Positions 1 to 10,017 of a DNA stretch of 64,000 nt are shown here, piece after piece (positions within the stretch are counted from its first letter, which is position 1; each line of letters begins with the position of its first letter). The position numbers and the translations under genes were made by a program. This stretch comes from Ancylobacter sp. Lp-2 (lineage in GTDB: Bacteria; Pseudomonadota; Alphaproteobacteria; Rhizobiales; Xanthobacteraceae): assembly GCF_020523795.1 (NCBI RefSeq), contig NZ_JAJALI010000001.1, forward strand, positions 806,001-870,000, in the 5' to 3' direction. The notes beneath the pieces were generated by a model. The model did not search any database. It saw only the letters and a program-made list of their open reading frames with translations, and was not told the origin of the DNA.

Positions 1-446
1 CCGGCGTGAATGACGGCGCGGCGGCGCTGATCGTCGCCTCGGAAGCGGCGGCGAGGAAGCATGGCCTCACGCCGCTCGCCCGCATCCTCGGCGGGGCCAC
101 TGCCGGCGTGCCGCCTCGGGTGATGGGCATCGGCCCGGCGCCGGCGAGCCAGAAGCTGCTGGCTCGCCTCGGCCTCACGGCTGACCAGCTCGACGTCGTC
201 GAGCTCAACGAGGCCTTCGCCTCGCAGGGGCTCGCCACGCTGCGCCAGCTCGGCATCGCCGACGACGACCCGCGGGTGAACCGCAATGGCGGCGCCATCG
301 CGCTCGGCCATCCGCTCGGCATGTCCGGCGCCCGCATCACCGGCACCGCCGCGCTGGAACTCGGCGAGACCCGGGGCCGCCTCGCCCTCGCCACCATGTG
401 CATCGGCGTCGGGCAGGGAATCGCCATCGCGATCGAGCGGGTCTAG
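1..446 (+). CDS. pcaF: Thiolase, probable 3-oxoadipyl-CoA thiolase (5' end outside window)
   Basis: C-terminal 147 or so residues of a thiolase; the reading frame is open to the left edge, so the N-terminal catalytic Cys lies outside. Visible motifs are the GVNDGAAAL segment, ELNEAFASQ, the catalytic-base motif [10 protein letters not shown] and the second catalytic Cys in [10 protein letters not shown] near the end. The [19 protein letters not shown] block and the [15 protein letters not shown] ending are typical of PcaF/PaaJ thiolases, which cleave 3-oxoadipyl-CoA to succinyl-CoA and acetyl-CoA at the end of aromatic degradation. Without the rest of the gene or its upstream neighbours, an acetoacetyl-CoA thiolase cannot be excluded. 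Confidence 0.85.
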   Translation, partial: GVNDGAAALIVASEAAARKHGLTPLARILGGATAGVPPRVMGIGPAPASQKLLARLGLTADQLDVVELNEAFASQGLATLRQLGIADDDPRVNRNGGAIALGHPLGMSGARITGTAALELGETRGRLALATMCIGVGQGIAIAIERV

Positions 447-561
447 CGCTCGGCCCAGGGAGAGCTTCCCTGGGATGGCGAGGCGCGCCGGTCGGACATG
501 CAGGCCGGGCGGCGCGCGAACGTCGTTCGCCGACCGCTGCCCGCAAGGCGGTGGGATCCCC

Positions 562-1590
562 CTAGAAACCCGGCGCGCCGGCTTCGCGATAGAACGTCCG
601 CAACTGGATCGCGTCCGTTTCGAACCAGTCGGCAAGCCATTGGTGATAGGCTTGGGGGAGCGCGGCGCGGGGCGCCTTCCCGGTCAGGCCGGCGGCGGTC
701 AGGTGGCCGGCCATCATGCCGGACATCAGGCCCTTCAGCACGCCGTGGGACGAGGTCGGGTCGAGCGTGGCAGCGGCATCGCCGACCATGAACCAGCCGG
801 GGCCTGCGGTCCGGCTGGCTATCCGCCACGTCACATCCGCTCCCCTCACAGGGCCGAGAGCGGCGAGATTGCGCAGCTCCTCCGGTGGCCCATCGCCGGC
901 CGTCGCGGCGGAGCCGAGGCGAACGCGGGTCCATTGATACACCCCCGGCCGTACGCGAGCCGTCCACGTCCAGCCCAGGGCGTTGCTGACCAGCAGCGGT
1001 GCGTCATCCCGCGCAGGACAGGAACCTTCGACATAGCCATAGCGCGCGATCAGCTGCGGCGAGCGGGGCGTGCTGTCGATGTCGAGAGCGCGGGCCAGCC
1101 ACCGTGCCGCGCCGGTCGCGTCTACGACGACATGGGAGGCGACGTCGCCGTCTTTCGTCCGTACGCCGCCGACATCGTTCCCGTTGGCCAGTAGCCCCGT
1201 TGGCGCGCAGCCCAGGCGGACATCGACACCCAGGGCCCTGGCGCGTTCAAGCAGCAGGGCATCGAAATCGGCCCGCCAGACCTGGAAACCCCTCCAGGGG
1301 GCCGCCGCGTCGCCGCCGAAGGCCTCGAAGCGCCGGACGCCGTCGGTTTCGATCCAGGTGCCGCAGTGCCGGGCGCCGGTGACCTGCGCGAGCCGATCGG
1401 CCACGCCGAGCTGGCCCAACAGGGGCTCGACGCCCGGATGAAGCGTTTCACCCGGCCGATGCCGCTCCTGCGGTTCGCGCTCGTACAGCCGGACCCGAAG
1501 GCCGCGCGCCGCGCAGGAGATCGCCGCCGCGCTGCCTGCCGGCCCGCCTCCGACGACGATTACGTCGGCATCGACTGGTCGGCCACCCAT
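562..1590 (-). CDS. LodB-like FAD-dependent oxidoreductase, partner of the adjacent LodA-like protein
   Basis: A 342-residue flavoprotein. The N-terminal Rossmann motif GGGPAGS is at about residues 14-20, a RPGETLHPGVEPLL block at about 45-60 is shared with the tryptophan-halogenase/LodB-type flavoproteins, and the second FAD contact VGDAAATLDPTSSHG is near residue 275. LodB/GoxB proteins are known to be needed for making the cysteine tryptophylquinone cofactor of LodA-type oxidases, and that role is inferred here from context. The ATG start lies inside the 3' end of the upstream gene (31-nt overlap) behind a GAGGGAG ribosome site, so the pair is translationally coupled. It might instead be an independent hydroxylase. 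Confidence 0.7.
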   Translation of the reverse strand: MGGRPVDADVIVVGGGPAGSAAAISCAARGLRVRLYEREPQERHRPGETLHPGVEPLLGQLGVADRLAQVTGARHCGTWIETDGVRRFEAFGGDAAAPWRGFQVWRADFDALLLERARALGVDVRLGCAPTGLLANGNDVGGVRTKDGDVASHVVVDATGAARWLARALDIDSTPRSPQLIARYGYVEGSCPARDDAPLLVSNALGWTWTARVRPGVYQWTRVRLGSAATAGDGPPEELRNLAALGPVRGADVTWRIASRTAGPGWFMVGDAAATLDPTSSHGVLKGLMSGMMAGHLTAAGLTGKAPRAALPQAYHQWLADWFETDAIQLRTFYREAGAPGF

Positions 1591-4058
1591 GAGGCTCCCT
1601 CGCGCTGGATGAGGGCCGTATTGCCGGAAACATAGGCCGTCGCCTGCTCGATGACCTCCACGTGGACGGTGTGCTGGTCATTCGGATCGACCGCCTGCTT
1701 GCCCCAGCGATAGACGTGGAACCGGTAGCGGCGCTGGCCGTCCAGCGTCGCTCCGGTGGCCTGCACGGCGTCCTTCAGGCCGGCATCGTCCGCGGCGGTC
1801 GCGCGGAAGGAAATGACTGCCCACTTCGCCTTGTCCCGCAGCACGTGGTTCACCGCCTCCTCGGCGCCGAAGCGCTCGACATATTCTGGATCGTGAATGC
1901 CGAGGGCCCAGTACATGGCCGCCATGGCGAGGACGCGCGCCTTGTACTCCACAGCGTCGACGCGGGCGGTCAGTGCGGCGGTCATGGTGCCGACCAGATC
2001 GATGTAGTCGACGCGGAAGGAGTTGGGGTAGGCGACAACGGGCTTGCCGTCGATGGAGATCAGGCGCGGGCCGCGTACGCCGTCCCACGGCAGGTACCGG
2101 CCATCGGCAAGCGGCGCGCTTCCGATTTCCTCGTCGGTGAGCGGCACGATGGTGGGATAGGGATAGGTCTCGCCGCCGATCAGCTTGTCCGGCGCGAAGG
2201 TCCGGGTCGAGTCCGGCGCCACTCCCGGCCAGTATGAGCCGAGCGCGGCGCACAGCTTGGCGTCCTCGATGAACGGCGAGCCCAGACCATAGCCGGCCAT
2301 GAACTTCTGCAGCGGCCGGTTCGGGTCGGAATAGAAAATGTTCTGGCTGGTGTCCCAGCCGGGGTCGAACAGTCCCGGCGAGCCATCCGGCAGGCCGGTC
2401 TTGCGAATCTCCCACGGACCGTTGGGCCTCTGCGCCGAACCCTGTCCCTCGCGCGGCTGGGTGACGATCGCGGTGATCGTCGTGTCGTCCAGGCTGAAGC
2501 CGGCCGGCAAGGTGACGTTCGCGGCGATGCGCGTCTGCGAAAGCGCGAGCGGATGCAGGGCCCAGAGCGCCTCGCGGATCGGCGCCGGAACCTCGGTACG
2601 CCACCAGACCATCAGATCGCGCTGGGTGACATTGGGAAAGAAATCGGGGAGCGCCACCATCGCGTAGGCCGGCTTCACCGCATCGATGCTCTCGGCGAGC
2701 TGCGGGCAGCTAGCCTCGATCCAGCCGTCGCCTACCCCGTCATAATAGTGCAGGGCCTCGTAGCCGCCGGCGGCGATGATGTCGTCCATGTCCGGGCGCA
2801 GATTGAGATTGTCGATCTGCCCGTTCGGCAGCACGCGATGGCGGATGTTGATGTATTCCGGCGCCGGGCGCTGGGTGTCGCGCGCCGCGTCGGCCATGTA
2901 GCGCGGCTCGGGCGGGTTTTCGCCCAGCGGTAGGATCTGCATCGCCGAGAGCTGGAGATTCAGCGGGTCGGACGTGTATTTCCCGTCGACGGGAAACGTC
3001 AGCACCCGGCCCTCATATTGCGCCTGCGTGACCAGCGGATTCGCGCGCGGCTCCAGCAGCCCGCTGCCGAAGCCGGCCCGCGTCGACAGCGAGCCAATCA
3101 TCTCGTCCTTGATCACGAACGGGAAGTTCTCAAGGTGCTCGCCGCGCCAGTTGTTCTTGAGTCCCTCAAGGTCGAGGAAGCGATGAAACTGGGCGAGACC
3201 GTCATTGCGCAAGTTGCGGTGCAGCTCGACGTCGAGATCGAGCCCGGAAATGCATTCGCTGCCGCTGAAAAGCTTGTGGACGGGTACCCAGAAGGCAAGC
3301 TTCTCGTCGCCCGGCTGGGGATCCTGCGGGCCGAACTCCGGCGTCGCCCCCTCCATTTCGACGGCAATATAGGGCGCGAAGCGTCGTGGCGTGACGCGAA
3401 AATCGAATGGCCGGGCCTCGTCGAGCGGGACGAAGCCACGCGCCTTGGCATCGTAGGAAGGCGCGAGCGTGCCGAGGCGGGCAATGCCGGAGCGCGAAAA
3501 GCAGAGCTCGGCATGGCGACCATGCACGGACATGGGCGCATTCTGGTACTGCGGCGTGAACACGACGATGCCGAGAGGGCGCCCGCCGGCGCGGTCGCGC
3601 AATTCCCGCAGCGTCGGGGGCCGCACGCCGTAGATGTAGTTCTCGACGGCTTCGATCTCCGTCAGGGTCGGGAAGCCGGCAAGTTCCCGTCCGGCGCGGT
3701 TGGCCACCACCGTCGGTGAAGCCAGCGCGTGATACAGCAGGCTTCTATCCGGGCTGCCGGGCTCGATCGCCCGTCCGCCCGCCAGTGAAAAGTCGCCGAA
3801 ACCCGGATAGTCGCGATTGATGTGCGTCAGCGGCTTGGCGAGTTCTGCCGCGAGGTCCTTCGCCCGGATGTCCAGCTCGCCACCCGTCGCCTCCAGGAGG
3901 AGGTCGCGCCATCCGAGCTCGTCGAGCCTTTCGACGGTCGCTTCGACGGCAGCGATCAGCGATGGGACCTCATGGGCGAATGCCGGCAAGGCGCGTGAAA
4001 CGGTGAACGCTCCAATACCCAGCGCGGTATAGCTCAGGAACTCTCTTCTTGTTGTCAC
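1560..4058 (-). CDS. LodA/GoxA-like (putative CTQ-dependent) oxidase with Tat signal
   Basis: An 832-residue protein. I chose the GTG start at 4058 because AAGGGAGG sits just upstream and it opens directly with a twin-arginine signal (TTRREFL, then a hydrophobic stretch ending near ALPAFAHE). The body resembles LodA-type amino-acid oxidases, which carry a cysteine tryptophylquinone: it has a large N-terminal domain (GIVVFTPQYQNAPM) and a C-terminal Cys/Trp segment KLCAALGSYWPGVAPDS (Cys about 603, Trp about 610). Which residues would form the quinone cannot be decided from sequence alone. The overlapping LodB-like flavoprotein supports the family call. Such enzymes oxidise primary amines of amino acids and release H2O2 and ammonia. 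The substrate is unknown, and the Tat signal is not what I expect for this family. Confidence 0.55.
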   Translation of the reverse strand: MTTRREFLSYTALGIGAFTVSRALPAFAHEVPSLIAAVEATVERLDELGWRDLLLEATGGELDIRAKDLAAELAKPLTHINRDYPGFGDFSLAGGRAIEPGSPDRSLLYHALASPTVVANRAGRELAGFPTLTEIEAVENYIYGVRPPTLRELRDRAGGRPLGIVVFTPQYQNAPMSVHGRHAELCFSRSGIARLGTLAPSYDAKARGFVPLDEARPFDFRVTPRRFAPYIAVEMEGATPEFGPQDPQPGDEKLAFWVPVHKLFSGSECISGLDLDVELHRNLRNDGLAQFHRFLDLEGLKNNWRGEHLENFPFVIKDEMIGSLSTRAGFGSGLLEPRANPLVTQAQYEGRVLTFPVDGKYTSDPLNLQLSAMQILPLGENPPEPRYMADAARDTQRPAPEYINIRHRVLPNGQIDNLNLRPDMDDIIAAGGYEALHYYDGVGDGWIEASCPQLAESIDAVKPAYAMVALPDFFPNVTQRDLMVWWRTEVPAPIREALWALHPLALSQTRIAANVTLPAGFSLDDTTITAIVTQPREGQGSAQRPNGPWEIRKTGLPDGSPGLFDPGWDTSQNIFYSDPNRPLQKFMAGYGLGSPFIEDAKLCAALGSYWPGVAPDSTRTFAPDKLIGGETYPYPTIVPLTDEEIGSAPLADGRYLPWDGVRGPRLISIDGKPVVAYPNSFRVDYIDLVGTMTAALTARVDAVEYKARVLAMAAMYWALGIHDPEYVERFGAEEAVNHVLRDKAKWAVISFRATAADDAGLKDAVQATGATLDGQRRYRFHVYRWGKQAVDPNDQHTVHVEVIEQATAYVSGNTALIQREGASWVADQSMPT

Positions 4059-4883
4059 GCCTGCCTCCCTTGTTCGATGTATTGTTTTATGACTGTCGGA
4101 TGCGAGATCCGGCGGGCCGTACTGCGCGTCGAGAGTGCGGGCGTCGGCGGCGGAACGGCTCGGGATCAAGCGAAAGCGGTTCGGCGGGCGGAGCGTCGGC
4201 TTCCATGAGCCGCTCGGCAGTGTCTGTCGCTCTGGGCGCCGACATCCTCGCACCGGAACAAGGTAAGGGTCGGCCTGCTCCGGATTGCGCCTTGGATATT
4301 ACCGGATCGGCGTTCCAAAAGCCATATGTCGGTACCTCTCCGAGGCTGACGACGGGCTTGCCATGGCGGTTGACGGGAGCTGGCATCCCGGATCGCCCTG
4401 TTCCAGCCGCCACTGCGCTGGCTCCCCGTGCTGAAATAGAATGCCGGCTTACGCCGCCGCCACGATCGGCGCCGCAGGAAATGATGGTAGCCACGCGACA
4501 AAATGAAGATGAGGAGGCGCCTGTTCCGCCAAAGCGGCAGGTTGCTGGATAGAAAGCACAACGTTGAGGATCCGCAAAAACCGTCCGCCATCACATGTAG
4601 CTTGGACGATTCATGCCATCATTTTCCCCTGCTCCCTGTCACTCCCCCTAAATAGAGGATGGCACTCCGGTATGGGGTGCTTATCATCTCTGGCCGGGGT
4701 GGGAGCGGCGGTTTGGCACCTTGGGAAGCCGCGCCTCATTGGGCGCGTGGCCAGCGGCGAGGTTGCAGACGCGTGTGTTGAGGCAGATTTTACAGTTGAT
4801 GTTTGGATATTGAGCAAATATCTAAAATATAGATCGATTATTTCTACGGAATTTGTCGTCTAGTTTGATACGGTGAATTTAGT
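4059..4883. other. Intergenic region, no supported gene
   Basis: About 820 bases between the divergent LodA-like gene and the small membrane-protein gene. Short open frames exist on both strands, but none has a recognisable domain, hydrophobic pattern or convincing ribosome site. The last 90 bases (about 4795-4883) are clearly richer in A and T than the rest and probably hold the promoter of the gene starting at 4884. Confidence 0.5.
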
Positions 4884-5390
4884 GTGTCAAATATAGTTCA
4901 CGTATTGCTTGCAAATTACCCGCTTACGTGCCTGGTTGTCGGGATGATGTTTTCTATTGTCGCGATTTTTCGTCATGCCGGGCCCGTCGATGCGTCTTTG
5001 ATCGTGGATCGGCTCATCGCCTGGCATGTGTTCTGGGCGATCGGCGTCTTCTACTTCGTCAACTTCGTGATGCACGGCCTGCTGGGCGAGATGGCCGCCG
5101 CCAATATCGGCTGGGCGGACAGCCCTTTCCAGTTCGAGGTGGCCACGGCAAGCCTGGGGTTCTCCGTCGTCGGCTTCATCGCGGCGTTCCGCAGTTTCGA
5201 TCTGCGCCTGGCCGCGATCGTCGGGCCCAGTTTCTTCATGTTGGGAGCGGCGGTCGTCCATCTCTCCGACATGGTGACAACCCGGAACTTCGCACCGGGC
5301 AATACCGGGGTCTTCTTCTACATGGACATCGTTATCCCGCTCGTCGGTCTCGGTCTGCTCTGGCTCCAGCATCGATCCGGAAAGACGTGA
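4884..5390 (+). CDS. Small integral membrane protein (DUF6790-like)
   Basis: A 168-residue protein with four to five hydrophobic segments (about residues 5-25, 45-65, 85-105, 110-130 and 145-162) and almost no soluble domain. The stretch HLSDMVTTRNFAPGNTGVFFYMDIVIP resembles a family of uncharacterised bacterial membrane proteins that I know as DUF6790; no biochemical role is established to my knowledge. The start is GTG, with no strong ribosome site visible. It converges on ureD, with only about 20 bases between the two stop codons. It stands alone, so context does not indicate a function. Confidence 0.6.
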   Translation: MSNIVHVLLANYPLTCLVVGMMFSIVAIFRHAGPVDASLIVDRLIAWHVFWAIGVFYFVNFVMHGLLGEMAAANIGWADSPFQFEVATASLGFSVVGFIAAFRSFDLRLAAIVGPSFFMLGAAVVHLSDMVTTRNFAPGNTGVFFYMDIVIPLVGLGLLWLQHRSGKT

Positions 5391-5411
5391 CGTGCACGGG
5401 GGGCTGGGCCG

Positions 5412-6257
5412 CTATTTCCGCCGCGGTGCGGGGGCGATACCGAAGCGGGTCGCGAAGACATGGGTGAAGGCGCTCTCCATTGCCCGCTGATAAGCGGCGC
5501 CGTCGGTTGCCAGCAGCCGCAGTCCCGCCCCGCAGCCTTCCGGTAGTAGGCTGGCGCCGGCAAGGCAGCCGGGGGCACCGCTGGCATCCTCCCACGCCGC
5601 GGCGTCCGCTGTTCCGGACCGCCGCAGCCACAGCGCGCTGCCCGCCACGCGCCGGCCGTGCAGCGGTCCGTCGGACCGGGCGAGATCGGTGCCGTCGACG
5701 CTTTGCCGGTCGCTGGCCACCAGAAGGCCGTCGCGCCGCATGTCGACCCGGTTGCGGTAGAAGAGCGGCGCCCCACCGGCGCCTTTTGGGTCATGCAGCA
5801 GCAGGGCGTCGGCGATGAGTGCTTCGGCATCGTCGATAAGATTGACCGCGACGCGGCTATCGACGGCGGCGCCGGGGAACAGGATCTGCGGATCCGGCGT
5901 ATAGGCGAGAAAGCCGCCGTTCTCGACCTCGATTTCCAGGCGTATGCGTGCCGGCCGACCGCGATCGCCCTGCACGATGGTCGAGGCCTGCGTCGTGAGA
6001 TGCAGCGCCGCGCCGGCGCCGACCCGCACCCGCATGGTGAGATCCTCGCCGGCATAGAGGCCGCCGGAGGAGGACTGCACATAGAGCGTGGCCACCTCCG
6101 GCCGCTCGGCGTCGAGCGCGAACAGCCGCGTCAGGTGGAAGGGATAGGTGACGAAGCGCCCGACGAGGCGGCTGGCCGGCCCGCGCCGCTCGACGGCGAT
6201 GTCGAGTTCGGGCCGCTTGCGGCGGGTGGTCGCCGGAGGGGCAAAGGGAGCGTTCAT
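5412..6257 (-). CDS. ureD: Urease accessory protein UreD
   Basis: A 281-residue UreD, the scaffold that binds apo-urease together with UreF and UreG during nickel delivery. Family signatures are [27 protein letters not shown] and [12 protein letters not shown]. The ATG overlaps the ureG stop as ATGA, so it is the last and coupled gene of the urease run ureE-F-AB-C-G-D. Length is normal for the family. Confidence 0.92.
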   Translation of the reverse strand: MNAPFAPPATTRRKRPELDIAVERRGPASRLVGRFVTYPFHLTRLFALDAERPEVATLYVQSSSGGLYAGEDLTMRVRVGAGAALHLTTQASTIVQGDRGRPARIRLEIEVENGGFLAYTPDPQILFPGAAVDSRVAVNLIDDAEALIADALLLHDPKGAGGAPLFYRNRVDMRRDGLLVASDRQSVDGTDLARSDGPLHGRRVAGSALWLRRSGTADAAAWEDASGAPGCLAGASLLPEGCGAGLRLLATDGAAYQRAMESAFTHVFATRFGIAPAPRRK

Positions 6258-6898
6258 CGCCGGATCAACACCGCCTCGACGATAGCGTCGGCGACCGCCT
6301 CGACTTGGAGACCCGACCGGCAGGCGGTGGCGATGAGCGGCCGGCCGCCACGCACTGCGCGCGCTTCCTCCAGCATGAGGTCGAGATCGACCCCGACATG
6401 CGGCGCGAGGTCCACCTTGTTGATCACCAGCAGGTCGCATTGCAGCACGCCCGGCCCGCGCTTGCGCGGAATGTCCCCGCCGCCGGCGACGTCGATGACG
6501 AAGATCCACCAGTCGACGAGGTCGAGCGAGAAGGTCGAGGCGAGGTTGTCGCCGCCGGATTCGATGATGACGAGTTCGAGCCCGGGAAAGCGGGCGTCGA
6601 GTTCGTCGGCGGCCAGCATGTTGAGGGTCGGGTCCTCGCGGATCACCGTGTGCGGGCAGGCGCCCGCCTCCACCGCCAGCACCCGCGCCGGGTCGATGAC
6701 GCCGGAGCGACGCAGCCGCTCCGCGTCCTCGGCGGTGACGAGGTCGTTGGTGACGACGGCGATCGAGATGCCGCGGCGCTCCAGCACCGGCAGCAGCGCC
6801 TCGATGAGCGCGGTCTTGCCGGAGCCGACCGGGCCGCCGATGCCGATGCGGGCGGCATTGGCCGGCACGGCGTTGAGGATGGGAGACATCAGGCCCAT
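6254..6898 (-). CDS. ureG: Urease accessory GTPase UreG
   Basis: A 214-residue SIMIBI-class GTPase that drives nickel insertion into urease. The P-loop GGPVGSGKT is at residues 21-29, the nickel-binding Cys-Pro-His at 81-83 (EAGACPHT), the metal/switch block [12 protein letters not shown] follows, and the guanine-specificity motif is NKVD. It sits 4 bases after ureC and overlaps ureD. All expected catalytic features are present. Confidence 0.95.
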   Translation of the reverse strand: MGLMSPILNAVPANAARIGIGGPVGSGKTALIEALLPVLERRGISIAVVTNDLVTAEDAERLRRSGVIDPARVLAVEAGACPHTVIREDPTLNMLAADELDARFPGLELVIIESGGDNLASTFSLDLVDWWIFVIDVAGGGDIPRKRGPGVLQCDLLVINKVDLAPHVGVDLDLMLEEARAVRGGRPLIATACRSGLQVEAVADAIVEAVLIRR

Positions 6899-6902
6899 TT
6901 CG

Positions 6903-8612
6903 TCACCTCAGCATGTAGCGCTGCGTCAGCGGCAGCTTCGTCGCGGGTTCGCAGGTGGCCAGCACGCCATCGACATAGACGTCGAAGGTCGCGGGGTTCA
7001 CCTCGATGGCCGGCAGGGCGTCGTTGCGCAGCATGTCGGCCTTGGCGAGCGAGCGGGTGCCGCGCGCGGGCAGCAGCCGCTTGGTGAGGCCGAGCGTGCC
7101 GGCGAGGTTGTCCTCGATGGCGAAGGGATGGACGAAACAGGCCGACAGCGCCTTAGCCGCGCCGGCGAAGGCGCCCCATTGCGGGCGCAGCGCCAGCGGC
7201 TCGCAGGTCATCAGCGACGCCGCGCTGTCGCCCATCACCCCCCAGGCGATGAAGCCGCCCTTGATCACCAGCTCCGGCTTGATGCCGAAATAGGCCGGCC
7301 GCCACACCACGATGTCGGCCATCTTGCCGTCCTCCAGCGAGCCGACATGGGCGTCGATGCCGAAGGTGCGGGCGGCATTGATGGTGTATTTGGCGATGTA
7401 GCGGCGGATGCGCTCATTGTCGCCGAACGTCGCCTCCTCCGGCAGGCGGCCGCGCTGGTCCTTCATCTTGGAGGCCAACTGCCAGGTCCTGCAGATCACC
7501 TCGTGGATGCGCCCCATGCCCTGGCTGTCCGAGCCCAGCATGGAGATGGCGCCGATGTCGTGCAGGATGTCCTCGGCGGCGATGGTCTGCGGGCGGATGC
7601 GGCTCTCGGCGAAGGCCACGTCCTCCGGGATCGCCGGGTTGAGGTGGTGGCACACCATCGTCATGTCGAGATGTTCGTCGAAGGTGTTGACCGTGTAGGG
7701 ATTGGTCGGGTTGGTCGACGACGGCAGGCAGTGGGAGTAGCCGGCGACACGGATGATGTCCGGCGCATGGCCGCCGCCGGCGCCTTCCGTGTGGTACATG
7801 TGGATGGTGCGGCCGGCGATGGCGGCCATGGTGTCTTCCAGGAAGCCGCTTTCGTTCAGCGTGTCGGTGTGGATCTGCACCTGGAAGTCGAGATCGTCAG
7901 CCACCTTCAGGCAGGTGTCGATCGCCGCCGGCATCGAGCCCCAGTCCTCGTGCAGCTTCAGGCCGAGGGCTCCCGTGCGCATTTGCTCGACGAGGGACGC
8001 CGGGCGATGCGAGTTGCCGCGGCCGAGGAAGCCGAAATTGATCGGCCAGGCTTCGGAGGCCTGCAGCATCTTGCCGACATTGAACGGTCCGCCGCAGTCG
8101 ATGCCGACGGTGATCGGGCCGAGCGAGCCGCCGATCATGGTGGTGATGCCCGAGGAGATGGCGTGCTCGCAGAGTTGCGCGCTGTCGAAATGCACGTGGA
8201 CGTCGATGGCGCCGGCGGTGGCGATCATCCCTTCGCAGTCGCGCACCGTGGTGGCGGCGGAGACCAGCAGGCGCGGGTCGACGCCGTCCATGATCGCCGG
8301 GTTGCCGGCCTTGCCGAGGCCGACGATCCGGCCGTCCTTGATGCCGAGGTCGCCCTTGACGATGCCGAGCACCGCGTCGATCACCACGACGTTGCACAGG
8401 AGCATGTCGAGCGCGCCCTCGGCGCTGGTCAGGCCGGCGACGGTGCCCATGCCGTCTCGGAGTGTTTTGCCGCCGCCATGCAGGCACTCCTCGCCATAGA
8501 CGGCGTGGTCCTTCTCGACCACGGCGATCAGCGAGGTGTCGCCGAGGCGCACCCCGTCACCGGTGGTGGGGCCATACATGGCGGCGTAGTCGGCGCGGCT
8601 CATTCGGGCCAT
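6903..8612 (-). CDS. ureC: Urease alpha (catalytic) subunit
   Basis: A 569-residue catalytic subunit that hydrolyses urea to ammonia and carbamate at a di-nickel centre. All ligands expected by analogy with Klebsiella urease are present: His139 and His141 (DVHVHF), the lysine to be carbamylated, Lys219 (GLKLHEDWG), His221, His248, His274, flap Cys321 and His322 (VCHHL), Arg338 and Asp362. The start at 8612 follows a GAAGGACGAC site. The segment just after the first His pair departs from the usual sequence (HFDSAQLC and [15 protein letters not shown], where most ureases have HFICPQ and GGGTGPAxGT), placing it in a divergent lineage that pairs with a fused UreAB. Confidence 0.93.
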   Translation of the reverse strand: MARMSRADYAAMYGPTTGDGVRLGDTSLIAVVEKDHAVYGEECLHGGGKTLRDGMGTVAGLTSAEGALDMLLCNVVVIDAVLGIVKGDLGIKDGRIVGLGKAGNPAIMDGVDPRLLVSAATTVRDCEGMIATAGAIDVHVHFDSAQLCEHAISSGITTMIGGSLGPITVGIDCGGPFNVGKMLQASEAWPINFGFLGRGNSHRPASLVEQMRTGALGLKLHEDWGSMPAAIDTCLKVADDLDFQVQIHTDTLNESGFLEDTMAAIAGRTIHMYHTEGAGGGHAPDIIRVAGYSHCLPSSTNPTNPYTVNTFDEHLDMTMVCHHLNPAIPEDVAFAESRIRPQTIAAEDILHDIGAISMLGSDSQGMGRIHEVICRTWQLASKMKDQRGRLPEEATFGDNERIRRYIAKYTINAARTFGIDAHVGSLEDGKMADIVVWRPAYFGIKPELVIKGGFIAWGVMGDSAASLMTCEPLALRPQWGAFAGAAKALSACFVHPFAIEDNLAGTLGLTKRLLPARGTRSLAKADMLRNDALPAIEVNPATFDVYVDGVLATCEPATKLPLTQRYMLR

Positions 8613-8631
8613 GATGTCGTCCTTCTTGTGT

Positions 8632-9324
8632 TCAGGCGCCGCGGAAGCCAGCGGCGCGGGCGCGGGCGAGCGCCGCCGGCGCGGCATCCGCTCCGGTCGG
8701 GCCCTCGGCGAGGCGGTTGAGGCCGCTCACTTCGCCGCGGCCGCCAAAGGCCACCAGCGCCACTTCCTTCGATTGGCCGGGCTCGAAGCGCACCGCCGTG
8801 CCGGCGGGGATGTCGAGCCGCATGCCGAAGGCGCCGGCGCGATCGAAGTCGAGCGCCTTGTTGGCCTCGAAGAAATGGAAATGGCTGCCGATCTGCACCG
8901 GCCGGTCGCCGGTGTTGACGACGGCGAGGCGGCCGGTGCGGCGCCCGGCGTTCAGCTCGATCTCGCCAGGCGCGGCGATGATCTCGCCCGGTACTCGTGC
9001 CTCCTCGGGGAGGATGTGGCCGGTGCGGATCGGCTCGTGCACGGTGACGAGCTTGGTGCCGTCGGGAAAGGTCGCCTCGACCTGCAGCATCGGCAGCAGG
9101 GCGGCGACGCCCTCCATCACGTCGTCGGTGGTGAGCAGGCTGGCGCCGAGCTCCATCATCTCGGCGACGCTGCGCCCGTCGCGGGCGCCTTCGAGGATCT
9201 CGTCGGCGATCAGCGCCGTCGCCTCGGGGGCGTTGAGCTTGCAGCCGCGGGCGCGGCGCTTCCGCGCCAGCTCGGCGGCGGAGAAGATGGTGAGGCGTTC
9301 ATATTCGGTGGGGGTCAGCAGCAT
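8632..9324 (-). CDS. ureAB: Urease gamma-beta fusion subunit
   Basis: A 230-residue fusion. Residues 1 to about 100 are the gamma subunit ([40 protein letters not shown]) and residues about 110-215 the beta subunit ([47 protein letters not shown]). Gamma and beta are separate in most bacteria and fused in some lineages such as Helicobacter. It lies between ureF and ureC, consistent with co-assembly into the apo-urease. Confidence 0.93.
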   Translation of the reverse strand: MLLTPTEYERLTIFSAAELARKRRARGCKLNAPEATALIADEILEGARDGRSVAEMMELGASLLTTDDVMEGVAALLPMLQVEATFPDGTKLVTVHEPIRTGHILPEEARVPGEIIAAPGEIELNAGRRTGRLAVVNTGDRPVQIGSHFHFFEANKALDFDRAGAFGMRLDIPAGTAVRFEPGQSKEVALVAFGGRGEVSGLNRLAEGPTGADAAPAALARARAAGFRGA

Positions 9325-9333
9325 GGCGCAGCC

Positions 9334-10014
9334 TCAATTGGAGAACAGGCGCAGCGGCAGGCGGACCTGGCGCGCGGCGGCGATCTCGGCGAAGGGGGAG
9401 AAGCCGGTGGGGTCCTGATCGTCGGCGACCGGCTCGGCGGCGCAGCGGGCGACCGTGTCGAGCAGCCGCGGCATCAGCGCCTGGGCGCCGAGCGCGCCGA
9501 CGAGCCCCAGCCGCGTCGCAGCGGCGAGCCCGCCGGCGACCAACTGGTAGCCGGCGAGCGCGGTGGCCGCCGCCTCGTCCAGTCCCGAGGCGCGCCAGAG
9601 CAGCCCCTGCACGGCGGCCAGCGTGCCCGGTGCCTCGCCGGACAGGATGCGCCCGCGATAGGCGCCGGCGCCGGGGGTGCCGAGCCGGGCATGGGTGGCG
9701 AGCAGCGCCGCGCCGTTGCGGCGGGTTCCGGCCCGCAGCGATTCGCTGAAGGTGGAAAGGTCGAGGTCGCGGTCGAGCGCGGCGACGGCGTCGAGATCGT
9801 CGCCGGCCCGATGGCAGCGCGCCAGCGTCACCCGCTCGGCAGGGGCCCAGCGATGGCGGATCTGTTCGTCGAGGAAATCCGCGACGGCCTGCGCGTCTGG
9901 CCGGGCATCCCGCACGGCCGCAAGACCTTCCAGCCCCTGCGAGAAGGCGAAGCCGCCGCCGGGAAAGGTGGTGTCGCCGAAGCGCAGCGCCGCGAGCAGC
10001 GTGCCGAATTCCAC
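9334..10014 (-). CDS. ureF: Urease accessory protein UreF
   Basis: A 226-residue all-alpha protein that bridges UreD and UreG in the activation complex. The N-terminal FGDTTFPGGGFAFSQGLEG motif (family form FPxGxFxxSxGLE) and the AERVTLARCHRA segment identify it. It is separated from ureE by 3 bases and from ureAB by 9, so it is tightly co-transcribed. Confidence 0.9.
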   Translation of the reverse strand: MEFGTLLAALRFGDTTFPGGGFAFSQGLEGLAAVRDARPDAQAVADFLDEQIRHRWAPAERVTLARCHRAGDDLDAVAALDRDLDLSTFSESLRAGTRRNGAALLATHARLGTPGAGAYRGRILSGEAPGTLAAVQGLLWRASGLDEAAATALAGYQLVAGGLAAATRLGLVGALGAQALMPRLLDTVARCAAEPVADDQDPTGFSPFAEIAAARQVRLPLRLFSN

Positions 10015-10017
10015 GGC

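Noticed and set aside
4564-4863. A 99-codon plus-strand open frame before the membrane-protein gene
   Set aside because: No ribosome site, no domain and a mixed composition that drifts into the A/T-rich promoter region.
5658-8720. A 1020-codon open frame on the plus strand opposite the urease genes
   Set aside because: Antisense of ureC/ureG/ureD in a GC-rich genome; composition is His/Arg/Gly-rich with no domain, while the minus strand encodes complete urease proteins.
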